This document shows, one piece after another, positions 1-7,605 of a stretch of DNA of 64,000 nucleotides. Within the stretch, counting starts at the first letter, position 1. Each line of letters begins with the position of its first letter. The translations under genes were made by a program, and so were the position numbers. This DNA is from an uncultured Eubacteriales bacterium (GTDB taxonomy: Bacteria; Bacillota; Clostridia; Oscillospirales; Butyricicoccaceae), in contig CAJTUM010000001.1 in assembly GCA_910579575.1 (NCBI GenBank), positions 252,426-316,425 of the forward strand, in the 5' to 3' direction. Under the pieces are notes generated by a model. That model saw nothing but the letters and a program-made list of their open reading frames with translations, was not told the DNA's origin and ran no database searches.

Positions 1-72
1 TCGGATTTGGTAGAGGTCTTGCCCATCTTGATGAAACGGCTGGAGGCGCCTTTGGAGCTGGCGCAGATTTGA
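1..72 (+). CDS. C-terminal end of an unidentified protein (5' truncated by window)
   Basis: An open frame enters from the left edge and ends at TGA 70-72, giving 23 residues with a short leucine-rich helix (LPILMKRLEAPLE). A good rho-independent terminator follows 15 bases later, which supports a real gene end. The tail vaguely resembles the last helix of cysteine desulfurases, but 23 residues cannot establish a family. Identity unknown. Confidence 0.4.
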   Translation, partial: SDLVEVLPILMKRLEAPLELAQI

Positions 73-85
73 CCCCAAACAGAAA

Positions 86-121
86 AAGACGCCCGCCCTC
101 GGCTGAGGGCGGGCGTCTTTG
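86..121 (+). terminator. Rho-independent terminator after the edge gene
   Basis: Perfect GC-rich stem GACGCCCGCCCTC / GAGGGCGGGCGTC with a 4-base loop (GGCT), followed by TTT. It closes the transcript entering from the left before the BlaI promoter. Confidence 0.85.
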
Positions 122-166
122 CTTGATCCAGATTTGTGAACAATCAGGAAACAGCGCAAAAGGCCC

Positions 167-195
167 TTGACGAGAGATGACTATTGTGATAGTAT
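167..195 (+). promoter_or_regulatory. Promoter of the blaI-blaR1 operon
   Basis: A sigma-A type promoter: -35 TTGACG at 167-172, a 17-base spacer, and -10 TAGTAT at 190-195. The operator dyads at 178-224 cover the spacer, -10 and start site, so repressor binding would block RNA polymerase. Confidence 0.75.
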
Positions 196-224
196 CATCT
201 CGTAAGATACTATTGCAATAGTCA
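178..224 (+). promoter_or_regulatory. Double-dyad operator for the BlaI-type repressor
   Basis: Two 19-base arms (178-196 and 206-224) are inverted copies of each other with two mismatches, separated by 9 bases. Each arm is itself a near-palindrome built on GACTATTG-CAATAGTC. This is the paired-dyad arrangement known for BlaI/MecI operators, although the core differs from the classical TACA-TGTA. It sits 22 bases upstream of blaI and implies autoregulation. Confidence 0.8.
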
Positions 225-245
225 TTACAAAAGGAGGCGCAGAAC

Positions 246-620
246 ATGGCAGAAAAACTGTTTGATTCGGAGCGCAAGGTGATGGAAGCGCTGTGGCGGG
301 AAGGGGATATGACGGCGGGCCAACTGGCCAAAATCCTGAAGGAGGAAATCGGCTGGAACCGGAACACCACCTACACGGTCATTAAAAAATGTGTGGAAAA
401 GGGCGCCATCGAGCGTCAGGAGCCCAATTTCTTTTGCAAAGCGCGGCTCACCCGGCGGCAGGCGCAGCGGCAGGAGACCAGCCGGCTGATTGACCGGATG
501 TTCGGCGGGTCGGCGGAGCAATTTTTCGCCGCCTTCCTCAGCGACCGGGAGTTCACCCCGGATCAGTTGGACCGCCTGCGCCGGATGATCGACGAAAGCG
601 AAGGGGGCGAAGAAGCATGA
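246..620 (+). CDS. BlaI/MecI family transcriptional repressor
   Basis: A 124-residue winged-helix repressor of the BlaI/MecI/CopY family. The N-terminal half has the family pattern: SERKVMEALWREGDMTAGQL, then the recognition-helix region WNRNTTYTVIKKCVEKGAIE and a basic wing; the C-terminal third would be the dimerisation helix region. Length matches the family (about 120-130). AAAGGAGG lies just upstream of the ATG. Its stop overlaps the start of the M56 protease gene (ATGA), indicating translational coupling. In known systems the partner protease cleaves the repressor after sensing a cell-wall signal. The family call is secure; the inducer and targets are unknown, since no beta-lactamase or PBP gene lies nearby. 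Confidence 0.92.
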   Translation: MAEKLFDSERKVMEALWREGDMTAGQLAKILKEEIGWNRNTTYTVIKKCVEKGAIERQEPNFFCKARLTRRQAQRQETSRLIDRMFGGSAEQFFAAFLSDREFTPDQLDRLRRMIDESEGGEEA

Positions 621-1750
621 TGGATATGGCGCGGCTTTGGGAAACCTCCCTGCGGGGCGGGGCCCTGATTCTGCTGGCGCTGTTGGCTCGGAGCTGGAAG
701 GGGCGCGCGCCCAAATGGGCGGCGGCCTGGCTGTGGACGGCCGCGGCTGTGCGGCTGCTTCTGCCCGGCAATCTGGTCGTCCCCATCCAAAGCCGTTGTG
801 CGCCAGAGGAGCTGGTTTCCGCAAGCGCTTCGGCGGCAAGCCCAGGATTGACCTGGTTTTTCCAAACGGTTTGGGCGGCGGGCGCCGGGTTGGCGCTGAC
901 TTGCCTGCTGCTGCGGGCCTGGTTGGCTCATCGGCAGATTCGGCGGGCGGTTCCCCTCCAGGACTCCTTTTGCCAGCAGCTCATTGACCGGCAGCGTCTG
1001 CGTCGCCCAGTGCGGCTGCTGATCTGCGATTCGATTGGAACTCCGCTTACCTGCGGTCTGCTGCGGCCCAGAATCCTGCTGCCAAGGCGAATGGATTTGA
1101 CCGACCGGGAAGGGCTGACCTGCGCGCTGACCCACGAGCTGGTTCATATCCGGCGGCTGGACGCCTTGCGCAAGGGCTTGACTCGAGCCGCTTTGTGCCT
1201 CCACTGGTTCAACCCTTTGGCCTGGACGCTGGTCTGCCTGGCAGACCAGGATTTTGAACAGGCTTGCGATGAAAAGGCCCTATCGCTGTTAGGCGCGGAG
1301 CAGAAAAGGCGTTATGCCCTATCGCTGCTCCGCTTGGCGGAGCAAAGCTGCCGCCCCGCGCCGCTGCACAGCGGCTTCGGCCTGATAGGACAAAACGGAT
1401 TAGAAGAAAGGATTGGTTCGATTATGAAATACCAGAAGCTCTCTCGCCGGACGGCGCTGGCCGCCGCCTTGGCTGTGGCCGCCGCAGCCACTGTTTCCGC
1501 CGCCGAACTGAAGCCGACGGAGCCGGATGCCGCCGCGGCTCTGCCCATGGCCGCTCAGCTGGAAACCGAAGTTCCCAATTCCAGGGAGATAGGAGCTGCC
1601 GACGCCACGCTGAAGCTGGCAAAGGAGGATGGCCGCACAGAAGTCTGGAACGTTACCCTGAAGAACGGCCAGCCGATCACATATACGCTGAACCCGGACC
1701 ATTGTCAAGATATCGAAGGCAATATCGTCTACAGCGTCAACCAGCGCTAA
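617..1750 (+). CDS. BlaR1/MecR1-like M56 family membrane metalloprotease
   Basis: A 377-residue integral membrane protease. Hydrophobic segments occur at about residues 8-25, 32-50, 85-105 and, after the catalytic domain, about 280-300. The zinc motif HELVH begins at about residue 173, followed by RRLDALRKG and the downstream ACDEKAL glutamate typical of M56 peptidases. It lacks the C-terminal penicillin-binding sensor of BlaR1: after the last membrane helix only about 80 extracytoplasmic residues remain. The gene overlaps blaI by 4 bases and both share the operator at 178-224. Inference: it is the signal-activated protease for the upstream repressor, with a small sensor whose ligand need not be a beta-lactam. 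Confidence 0.88.
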   Translation: MMDMARLWETSLRGGALILLALLARSWKGRAPKWAAAWLWTAAAVRLLLPGNLVVPIQSRCAPEELVSASASAASPGLTWFFQTVWAAGAGLALTCLLLRAWLAHRQIRRAVPLQDSFCQQLIDRQRLRRPVRLLICDSIGTPLTCGLLRPRILLPRRMDLTDREGLTCALTHELVHIRRLDALRKGLTRAALCLHWFNPLAWTLVCLADQDFEQACDEKALSLLGAEQKRRYALSLLRLAEQSCRPAPLHSGFGLIGQNGLEERIGSIMKYQKLSRRTALAAALAVAAAATVSAAELKPTEPDAAAALPMAAQLETEVPNSREIGAADATLKLAKEDGRTEVWNVTLKNGQPITYTLNPDHCQDIEGNIVYSVNQR

Positions 1751-1758
1751 AGAGCCAA

Positions 1759-1792
1759 GGAAGGGCCGCAGTCAGCGGCCCTTCTTTTTGTT
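1759..1792 (+). terminator. Terminator of the blaI-blaR1 operon
   Basis: Stem AGGGCCGC / GCGGCCCT with a short AGTCA loop, followed by TCTTTTTG. It lies 10 bases after the blaR1-like stop codon. Confidence 0.85.
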
Positions 1793-1882
1793 TTGCATCC
1801 GACGCCGCTGAGGCCAGAAAAAGGCTTTTGAGGACGAATCTCTTGCCTTCTGCCGCGCCAAGGGGTTTTCTAAATCGCCCTT

Positions 1883-2330
1883 TTGGACCAATGCGCTCTC
1901 CAGCAGATTGACAGCAGGTTGAAACAGGAGCTGGAAATCTGGAGCGTCGGGCCAGACGGCGCGACGTTTACGCAGATGGAGGCGGACTTTTTCCAGGCGG
2001 AATGCAGCGGAGGCCAATTGGAGGGCCTGCCTTATCCAACATAACGCTGAGCCGTTTCGGCCTGGCGGAGGGCCCCCAGACGCTGGAGTGCCAAACGCGC
2101 ATCCAGGAGAGCAATGGAAAAACCCTCAGGCGTTTGCGCAAACATGAGAAGATTTGGCCCGGCGGCTGGCCGACGGGTGGAGGGAAGAAGCGGAGGCTCT
2201 CAAAACCTTGGACGTCGCCATAGGCAGGGTCGCGTTTGCGCTTCGTGATTCCCACGACGGCCCGTTGACTTATGCGTTTCCCTTGGAAACATACGAAAAA
2301 CAGCGCGCTGTGAAACGGAATACGCCCAGC
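1883..2330 (+). pseudogene. Decayed coding sequence, three consecutive reading frames
   Basis: No intact gene fits here, but protein-like sequence continues through three frames in turn: 1883-2044 (for example QIDSRLKQELEIWSVG), about 2040-2150 (LSRFGLAEGPQTLECQTRIQ) and about 2154-2325 (VAFALRDSHDGPLTYAFPLE). Codon choice in each piece resembles neighbouring genes. I read this as a former gene broken by at least two frameshifts and lacking a start. The family is not recognised. It may instead be chance open frames in GC-rich intergenic DNA. Confidence 0.4.
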
Positions 2331-2341
2331 GGCGCGCACAG

Positions 2342-2392
2342 AAAAGCGCCCGGCGCCAGAGCCTCTGCTGAGGTCTCGGCGCCGGGCGCATA
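2342..2392 (-). terminator. Terminator of the rubredoxin-rubrerythrin operon
   Basis: A 12-bp perfect stem (GCGCCCGGCGCC at 2346-2357 pairing with 2378-2389), about 50 bases downstream of the rubrerythrin stop on the minus strand and followed by TTTTCT in that direction. Confidence 0.65.
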
Positions 2393-2442
2393 TTCTTACG
2401 AGGCCAAGCGACAAGGGGCTTGCGTCTGTCGGGGCGCTCGGC

Positions 2443-2982
2443 TTAATAGTTTTCGGCTTTTACTTGGAAATAAGCCTGAGGATGGTCGCAGACCGGGCAT
2501 TTTTCCGGCGCTTTATCGCCATAATGGATATGGCCGCAGTTGGCGCAAACCCAAACCTGGGGCTGATCCTTGGCGAAGACTTTGCCCTGAGTCAGGTTTT
2601 CCAACAGCTTCAGATAGCGCTCCTCGTGCTCTTTTTCGATTTTGCCCACAGCCTCAAACAGATAGGCAATTTTATCAAAGCCCTCTTCCTTGGCTGTTTT
2701 GGCAAAGCTTTCGTACATATCGGTCCACTCGAAATGCTCGCCGGCGGCAGCGTCCTTCAGGTTGGCCTCTGTTTTGGGCACAGAGCCCTCGTGGAGCAGC
2801 TTGAACCAGATTTTAGCGTGCTCCTTCTCGTTGGCGGCGGTTTCCTCAAAAATCTCTGCGATTTGGTTGTATCCTTCTTTCCGGGCGGCGGAGGCATAGT
2901 AGGTATACTTGTTCCGGGCCTGGGATTCGCCGGCAAAAGCCGCCAGCAGGTTGCTTTCTGTCTTAGAACCTTTCAAATCCAT
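2443..2982 (-). CDS. rbr: Rubrerythrin
   Basis: A 179-residue rubrerythrin: a cytoplasmic diiron peroxidase that reduces hydrogen peroxide with electrons from rubredoxin and protects anaerobes. The N-terminal ferritin-like four-helix domain carries the iron ligands in [25 protein letters not shown] and EKEHEERY. The C-terminal rubredoxin-like domain has paired motifs [11 protein letters not shown] and [11 protein letters not shown] that bind a single iron. The start MDLKGSKTE is chosen because AAGGAGG lies 8 bases upstream; the frame stays open further upstream, but that stretch overlaps the rubredoxin gene in another frame. It is the second gene of a two-gene operon with rubredoxin, 34 bases apart. 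Confidence 0.96.
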   Translation of the reverse strand: MDLKGSKTESNLLAAFAGESQARNKYTYYASAARKEGYNQIAEIFEETAANEKEHAKIWFKLLHEGSVPKTEANLKDAAAGEHFEWTDMYESFAKTAKEEGFDKIAYLFEAVGKIEKEHEERYLKLLENLTQGKVFAKDQPQVWVCANCGHIHYGDKAPEKCPVCDHPQAYFQVKAENY

Positions 2983-3016
2983 TTGCAGATCCTCCTTGGA
3001 ATTGACAATCTTTGGG

Positions 3017-3178
3017 TTAATCTTCCTTTTCAAATTGGTCTTTGCCCACAGAGCAAATGGGGCAAAGATAATCCTCGGGAAGATCCTCCCATTTTGTTCC
3101 GGGGGCGATGCCGTTGGCCTCGTCGCCGGCGGCTTCGTCATAGATATAATTGCAGATCGTGCAGCGATATTTGCTCAT
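3017..3178 (-). CDS. Rubredoxin
   Basis: A 53-residue rubredoxin, too short for most ORF filters. It starts [19 protein letters not shown] and has the two iron-binding knuckles CTICNYIYD and [11 protein letters not shown] with the expected spacing, plus the [15 protein letters not shown] core of the family. It carries electrons to peroxidases and reductases in the cytoplasm. GGAGGAAACAACA precedes the ATG. It lies immediately upstream of rubrerythrin and behind a near-consensus promoter, so rubredoxin and its electron acceptor are made from one transcript. Confidence 0.95.
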   Translation of the reverse strand: MSKYRCTICNYIYDEAAGDEANGIAPGTKWEDLPEDYLCPICSVGKDQFEKED

Positions 3179-3234
3179 TGTTGTTTCCTCCTGGCTTCAA
3201 ATGTAATTTGGGTGGGAAATCGTTCCCGCCTGTT

Positions 3235-3263
3235 ATTGTATGTTGATTTTTCTTTCTTGTCAA
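3235..3263 (-). promoter_or_regulatory. Promoter of the rubredoxin-rubrerythrin operon
   Basis: Read on the minus strand: -35 TTGACA (3258-3263), 17-base spacer, -10 TACAAT (3235-3240). It lies 57 bases upstream of the rubredoxin ATG. No obvious PerR box is visible. Confidence 0.8.
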
Positions 3264-3468
3264 TTCTTTTCCTGAAATAGCAGTTTTTCTATGGATAGTC
3301 TAACCCCGAAGGAGCGATTTTATACAGCCTCCAGACAGAGTTTTTAGCGGCGCTTCCATAGATCATCGGCAGATTGCATAAATTTTACTGGAGTATTTTA
3401 TGAAATATTCTGAATTTTTCCTTTCAGTAGTGACTTTTTATTTTATAGGTTTATGATTTGAACATATC

Positions 3469-4026
3469 GTGAGCGTGACTGTAGTTTCCGATGTGGAATG
3501 TAGTCAAGCGGTTCTCCGGCGCAGAGCCTATGGCGAGGATAGCGGCACAGTGTCTGTGAAATTTGTCAATCAGATTCAAGATAATCTTTGTTGGGCTGCT
3601 TGCATGGCGTCAGTGGTGAATTATTTTAAGGAGACTGCATATGGGGCTATGGAAATGGCGGATTACCTTCAGATTGACTATGGTCAGATTGGGTTCAAAG
3701 GTCTAAAACCTGATTCAGGCGTTTATTACTATAAAAATTGGCATAGAATAAACTGCGAGCTTGTTTTTGACGAGCTGTCTTATGGTTTTGTATATGATCA
3801 GGCCTACAACAAAAGGCCGATTGAGGCTCAACTAAGCGCGCCCAATGCAGATCGTGGTCATGCTGTTTTGGTAAGAGGTTGCTATATCAGCAATAGCGTT
3901 GTGTACGATCGTCTTATGGATCCATGGTATGATTACCGGGTTGTGCAGATGAAATCTGACGGAACTTTCTCCATTAGTATGGATGGAAAAACATACACTC
4001 AGAAAACATATATAGAATTTAAATAA
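3469..4026 (+). CDS. C39/papain-like cysteine protease domain protein, signal peptide interrupted by TGA
   Basis: A 185-residue single-domain papain-like peptidase. The catalytic set is visible: Gln and Cys in QDNLCWAACMASVVNYF, His in RGHAVLVRGC and Asp/Asn in MDPWYDYR. The listed start is GTG 3469, but it has no good ribosome site. Upstream in the same frame an ATG at 3400, 8 bases after GGAG, begins a hydrophobic leader (MKYSEFFLSVVTFYFIGL) that meets TGA at 3454-3456. The simplest reading is a secreted protease whose signal peptide has a nonsense mutation. The gene is clearly more AT-rich than its neighbours, suggesting transfer. A larger relative of the fold is the SLH protein at 16777-18780. 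The domain call is good; activity and export are doubtful. Confidence 0.7.
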   Translation: MSVTVVSDVECSQAVLRRRAYGEDSGTVSVKFVNQIQDNLCWAACMASVVNYFKETAYGAMEMADYLQIDYGQIGFKGLKPDSGVYYYKNWHRINCELVFDELSYGFVYDQAYNKRPIEAQLSAPNADRGHAVLVRGCYISNSVVYDRLMDPWYDYRVVQMKSDGTFSISMDGKTYTQKTYIEFK

Positions 4027-4036
4027 AAAACAGCAG

Positions 4037-4063
4037 AAACGCCTTGGAATATCCAAGGCGTTT
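4037..4063 (+). terminator. Hairpin between the protease gene and the next ORF
   Basis: A perfect 12-bp stem AAACGCCTTGGA / TCCAAGGCGTTT with a 3-base loop, followed by CCCTT rather than a clean T-run. Probably a terminator or mRNA-stability hairpin for the upstream gene. Confidence 0.6.
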
Positions 4064-4086
4064 CCCTTAAAGAGCAAGGTGAAAAA

Positions 4087-4613
4087 ATGAAATACAAATA
4101 TAAAATTCCAAGCGAATACCGGGTTACTCGATTCATCTTAGTCGCTTTTGCTCTGATTGTAGCGGGGTCTCGAATTCAAAAATGGGTGCTGGAACAGCAA
4201 ATTCAGCGCCGATTTGAGCAACCTTTTGCTGCGTTTGACCACGAAAATATGGAGTTCACTATTTTTTATGGCCCTGCTTGCGCAGGAGAAGATTATGAAA
4301 TCTCTTCTGTCCAAGCGACGCCGGAGCTGCGACAGGCCGCCAAAAATTTTGTTCGAAATTTAAAAATGGTCTGTCCCCTTATGAAAACGGCAGAAAAGTG
4401 CAATATCAAATCTATATGGGAGGAGATTTTCTTAGGGTACAATATCGTTTACCTTCCGGCGACGTCGTCAATGCTGGGGTGATCACAGAGATAAAGGCAG
4501 CTGACGGCCAGAGATTTTGCTGAAATTTCGATAGAGACGGCTATGGCCCGCTGAAAGAAGCCATTGTGGATTTCCTTGGAATCGAAGCGCCTTGGGAAGT
4601 TCGGACTGAATGA
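4087..4613 (+). pseudogene. Frameshifted membrane-anchored protein of unknown family
   Basis: AAGGTG precedes ATG 4087. The intact part encodes a short basic N-terminus, one membrane helix (FILVAFALIVAGS) and a predicted external domain. Near 4378 the protein-like reading moves to another frame (YENGRKVQYQIYMGGDFLRVQYRL in pieces), meets TGA at 4521-4523, and continues in the same frame (DGYGPLKEAIVDFLGIEAP) to TGA 4611-4613. In its original frame the ORF ends at 4482 as a 131-residue product with a meaningless tail. I infer one frameshift plus one nonsense change. AT-rich like the preceding gene; family not recognised. Confidence 0.6.
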
Positions 4614-4708
4614 CGCCCCCTACATCGCCTCCTCACATCCTCCGCCCTTCCCTTGTAACTCCCCGCCGGATATGCTATCATTGGCGCAGGAGAAGGAGGC
4701 GATTTCCC

Positions 4709-4990
4709 ATGTGCTTTTCCTCTTGGCAGCTGGCCAAATTCATGGTTTGGCTGGAACATAAGCTGATGGCGGCTATTCCAGAGGTGATGTTGTGCGATTT
4801 TTTCTTTTGCTTTCAGAATCGGCGGGGCTATCGTTTTTTTCTTTCCCTCTCGCTGTTTCTCTATACGGTTTGCCTGCTCTACGATTTTTTCAGCCTCAAA
4901 TGCCCCCAATGCAAAAAGCGGCTCCAAAGCAGAGAAATCGCCGCCATGAAGACCTTTTGCTGCTCTCGCTGCGGCTGCCAGCGGTTTTAG
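4709..4990 (+). CDS. Small zinc-ribbon membrane protein, unknown function
   Basis: A 93-residue protein. The start at ATG 4709 is chosen because AGAAGGAGG lies 9 bases upstream; the frame is open further upstream but overlaps the pseudogene. It has a hydrophobic segment (RFFLSLSLFLYTVCLLYDFF) followed by two cysteine pairs, CPQC and CSRC-GC, forming a probable C-terminal zinc ribbon. Nothing more specific is recognised. It may be a remnant, as both neighbours are damaged. Confidence 0.5.
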   Translation: MCFSSWQLAKFMVWLEHKLMAAIPEVMLCDFFFCFQNRRGYRFFLSLSLFLYTVCLLYDFFSLKCPQCKKRLQSREIAAMKTFCCSRCGCQRF

Positions 4991-5042
4991 CGCAGACAGC
5001 GCCCGACCGCGCCGTTCCAATTTTTCAAAGGAGGAATCCGGC

Positions 5043-5258
5043 ATGAAAACCTTGCGCCGCCTGCCTTGGCAGGTCAAATTCGGGATGATTTCCGCTTTTG
5101 CCAACGTGGGCGGGATGCTGACCCCGGTGCTGGTGGGCGGCTCCTATGACGCCTTGGGCAGCTATAAGCCGGCTTTGGTCGTCATGATCGGTCTGCTGGC
5201 AGTCATTACAATAGCCTATCTGTGGGCCTTTGGCAGCCAGGCCAAAAAAGCTGGATGA
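5043..5258 (+). CDS. C-terminal fragment of an MFS transporter
   Basis: 71 residues matching only the last two membrane helices of a major facilitator transporter: compare GGMLTPVLVGGSYDALGSYKPAL here with GAMIGPIAINSVYDSLGSYKPAM in the complete transporter at 19114-20352. The fragment has its own AAAGGAGG and ATG and ends normally, so a two-helix peptide could be made. It cannot transport by itself. Probably the remnant of a deleted gene. Confidence 0.55.
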   Translation: MKTLRRLPWQVKFGMISAFANVGGMLTPVLVGGSYDALGSYKPALVVMIGLLAVITIAYLWAFGSQAKKAG

Positions 5259-5282
5259 GGCAAGATGGAAAGGGGAAACGAA

Positions 5283-5822
5283 ATGCTGGGGTTAAAGCGA
5301 GGGCAAGTGCGGCTGGAGGCTTGGCGGCCGGAATGGGCGGAAAAAGCCCAGGAAACGGCGGAAGTTTTGAAACAGGTTTTGGGCGAAGCGGCGGCGGATA
5401 TCCAGCACGTGGGCAGCACGGCGATTCCCGGCATATGCGCCAAGCCCATTGTGGATTTGGTCGTGGGTTTCCGCCAATTGGGGGAAGCCCGCGCCTTTTT
5501 GCCGGCGTTGGAGGAACGGGGCGTTGTTTTCCGGGGACAGGACGTGCCTGGTCAGCTGTTGTTTGTCACGGGGGATTTTGAACAGGATACCCGGGATTGC
5601 CATATTCATGGGGTGGAATATGGGAGAGAAGCCTGGGAAAACTACCTCAATTTTCGAGATTATCTTCGAGCCAAGCCGGAGCGGGCGGCGGCTTATAACG
5701 CCCTCAAAGGGGAGCTGGCCGCCCGATTTCCCCAGGACAGACAGCGGTATACCCAGGGGAAAAGCGTGTTGATCGACGCCCTGTTGGAGGAGGCCCGCCG
5801 CTGGCGGGCCCGGCAGGGATAA
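5283..5822 (+). CDS. GrpB family protein (UPF0157, nucleotidyltransferase-like)
   Basis: About 179 residues of the GrpB/UPF0157 family, which has a nucleotidyltransferase fold. The signature is clear: IQHVGSTAIPGICAKPIVDLVVGF, then HIHGVEYG and the C-terminal ALKGELAARFPQDRQRYTQGKSVLIDALL. The start is set at ATG 5283 (MLGLKRGQ) because AAAGGGG lies 7 bases upstream; an in-frame ATG at 5265 would add six residues but has a weak site. Biological role is not established for the family. A terminator follows directly. Confidence 0.85.
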   Translation: MLGLKRGQVRLEAWRPEWAEKAQETAEVLKQVLGEAAADIQHVGSTAIPGICAKPIVDLVVGFRQLGEARAFLPALEERGVVFRGQDVPGQLLFVTGDFEQDTRDCHIHGVEYGREAWENYLNFRDYLRAKPERAAAYNALKGELAARFPQDRQRYTQGKSVLIDALLEEARRWRARQG

Positions 5823-5825
5823 AAC

Positions 5826-5851
5826 AAAAAGGCGGCGGAAGCCGCCTTTTT
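5826..5851 (+). terminator. Terminator after the GrpB-family gene
   Basis: Stem AAAAAGGCGGC / GCCGCCTTTTT with a four-base GGAA loop, immediately after the stop codon. The A-rich 5' side could also serve the opposite strand. Confidence 0.85.
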
Positions 5852-5933
5852 CGTCCTCTCGTTTTCCTTCGGCTTGCGACATGGCCGGCGTTTCATCGCG
5901 GCGACGCATCGCGCAAAAGGGCCTTCTCTTTGG

Positions 5934-6476
5934 TCAAAGCCGTCGGCTGTCGTAGATCTGGCCGTCCAGGTTCTTCCATTGAAACAGACCGGTTTCCAGC
6001 GTCATATAGCTGTGGGGGCTGTTTTCCTTGGGGATGGAGACCGATCCCGGGTTCAGGTAGAGAAGGCCGTCCTGCGTCCGGTTGGCGGGGATATGGGTGT
6101 GGCCATGCAGCAAAATATCCCCAGGCGCCAAGGGAGGCGGGGTTTGCAGGTTGTAAACGTGGCCGTGGGTCGCGTAAATCAGCCGATTCTGGCTTTCCAA
6201 AATGCAGTAATCGGCCAGGATGGGGAAGGGCAGGACCATCTGGTCCACTTCCGTATCGCAGTTGCCCCGCACGCAGAAAATCCGCTCTTTCAGCGGAGAG
6301 AGCAGAGCGACGACCTGCTTGGGGTCATAGTCCGGCGGCAGGTCGTTGCGGGGGCCATGGTATAAAATATCCCCCAGCAGAAGCAGCCGGTCGGCCTCCT
6401 CCCGGGTATAGGCTTCTATCAGCCGGCGAGCGTATTTTGCCGAGCCGTGGATATCCGAAGCGACAATCCATTTCAT
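5934..6476 (-). CDS. yfcE: YfcE family phosphodiesterase (calcineurin-like)
   Basis: A 180-residue metallophosphoesterase of the YfcE group. All metal-binding blocks are present: SDIHGS at the N-terminus, LLLGDILYHGPRND, RGNCD, ATHGH and HGHTH. The PRNDLPP insert after the GD motif is typical of YfcE. Homologues hydrolyse phosphodiesters in vitro with Mn2+; the natural substrate is uncertain. The start MKWIVASDIHG is chosen because AGGAGG lies 7 bases upstream; a longer frame extends over the promoter region and is not used. Confidence 0.93.
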   Translation of the reverse strand: MKWIVASDIHGSAKYARRLIEAYTREEADRLLLLGDILYHGPRNDLPPDYDPKQVVALLSPLKERIFCVRGNCDTEVDQMVLPFPILADYCILESQNRLIYATHGHVYNLQTPPPLAPGDILLHGHTHIPANRTQDGLLYLNPGSVSIPKENSPHSYMTLETGLFQWKNLDGQIYDSRRL

Positions 6477-6615
6477 GTAAAAACCTCCTGAAAATTCTGT
6501 TCTTGGGGCAAGTATAAAGGATTCGGCAACCGATAGCAAGGAAAACCGCTGAATTTGCCTCGTTTGGGCCATGATTAGTTTACATTTTGTTAATGCAATC
6601 CAGCCTGCCGGACAT

Positions 6616-6621
6616 TATAAT
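6616..6621 (+). promoter_or_regulatory. Possible -10 box upstream of the first two-component system
   Basis: TATAAT occurs in an otherwise non-coding, AT-rich patch about 175 bases upstream of the response regulator. No good -35 is visible at 17 bases. The leader downstream carries a small GCTTGC/GCAAGC hairpin at 6737-6751. The rest of 6477-6795 shows nothing else. Confidence 0.35.
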
Positions 6622-6795
6622 AAATAACAAGATACAAAATAACTGCCCCGGCCGCCCCTGAACCAGGGGATTTCTTTTCCAGCGGCGCGCCTCGAATCAA
6701 AGACGGCTGCGTGCGTTGTTTCATCGTCAAGCAGGAGCTTGCGCCGCAAGCTTGGCGGCGATGTCGCCCGGCCGAGCGGCAAGGAAGGGGTCGCC

Positions 6796-7476
6796 ATGGC
6801 AAAAACGCTGCTGATTATCGAGGACGACAGCAATATTCGAGAGCTGCTGCGCCTCTATTTGGAACAGGAAGGATATGCGATTGAAAGCGCCGCCGACGGC
6901 GCCGAGGGCCTGCGGGCCTTCAAGCGGATTCACCCGGATTTGGTGCTGCTGGACGTGATGATGCCCAATATGGACGGCTGGCAGGTTATCAAGGAAATCC
7001 GGGCCGCCTCCAAAACTCCGGTGATTATGCTGACGGCCAAAAGCGAGACGTTTGACAAGGTGTCTGGTTTGGAACTGGGGGCGGACGATTATATTGCCAA
7101 GCCCTTTGAAATGCGGGAGGTTATCGCCCGCATTCACGCGGTCATGCGTCGGTTTGACGACGACGACGCGCCGGCCAAGCTGGAGTTTGACAACCTGATT
7201 ATCGACAAAGAAAGCTACAATATTGTGGTAAAAGGCAAGAAAATGGAAATTCCGCCTAAGGAAATCGAGCTTTTATACTTTTTGGCTTCATCCCCCAACC
7301 GGGTGTTCACCCGCTCCCAGCTGCTGGACGATGTGTGGGGCTTCGATTATTTTGGCGATACCCGGACGGTGGACGTTCATATCAAACGCCTGCGGGAAAA
7401 ACTTTCGGGCGCCAGCGACCAGTGGGAGCTGAAAACGGTCTGGGGCGTGGGATATAAATTCGAGACAGTGGGCTGA
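6796..7476 (+). CDS. OmpR/PhoB-family response regulator (system 1)
   Basis: A 226-residue regulator: receiver domain (acid pocket EDD near residues 9-11, phospho-acceptor Asp at about residue 53 in LLDVMMP, Thr in LTAKS, Lys in AKPF) followed by a winged-helix DNA-binding domain ending TVWGVGYKFE. ATG 6796 is chosen because AAGGAAGGGG precedes it. A histidine kinase follows after 129 bases and then an HtrA protease, suggesting a cell-envelope stress circuit. The target genes are not determinable from the sequence. Confidence 0.93.
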   Translation: MAKTLLIIEDDSNIRELLRLYLEQEGYAIESAADGAEGLRAFKRIHPDLVLLDVMMPNMDGWQVIKEIRAASKTPVIMLTAKSETFDKVSGLELGADDYIAKPFEMREVIARIHAVMRRFDDDDAPAKLEFDNLIIDKESYNIVVKGKKMEIPPKEIELLYFLASSPNRVFTRSQLLDDVWGFDYFGDTRTVDVHIKRLREKLSGASDQWELKTVWGVGYKFETVG

Positions 7477-7605
7477 CGGATGGAAGACGCGCCGTTTGCC
7501 GCCGGCGGATTGGCGCAGGTTTCCTTGTGAAAGACCCATGCCGAGTCCCGGCGAGCCGAAGATTTTGCAAAGAAAGATAAAAACAACTCCCGGGGGGCGG
7601 CGGAT

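Noticed and set aside
3400..4613. TGA recoding (selenocysteine or tryptophan) to explain in-frame TGAs here and at 51091
   Set aside because: TGA ends many intact genes in the window (for example at 7474-7476 and 9058-9060), no SECIS-like element was recognised, and the neighbouring frameshift supports simple decay.
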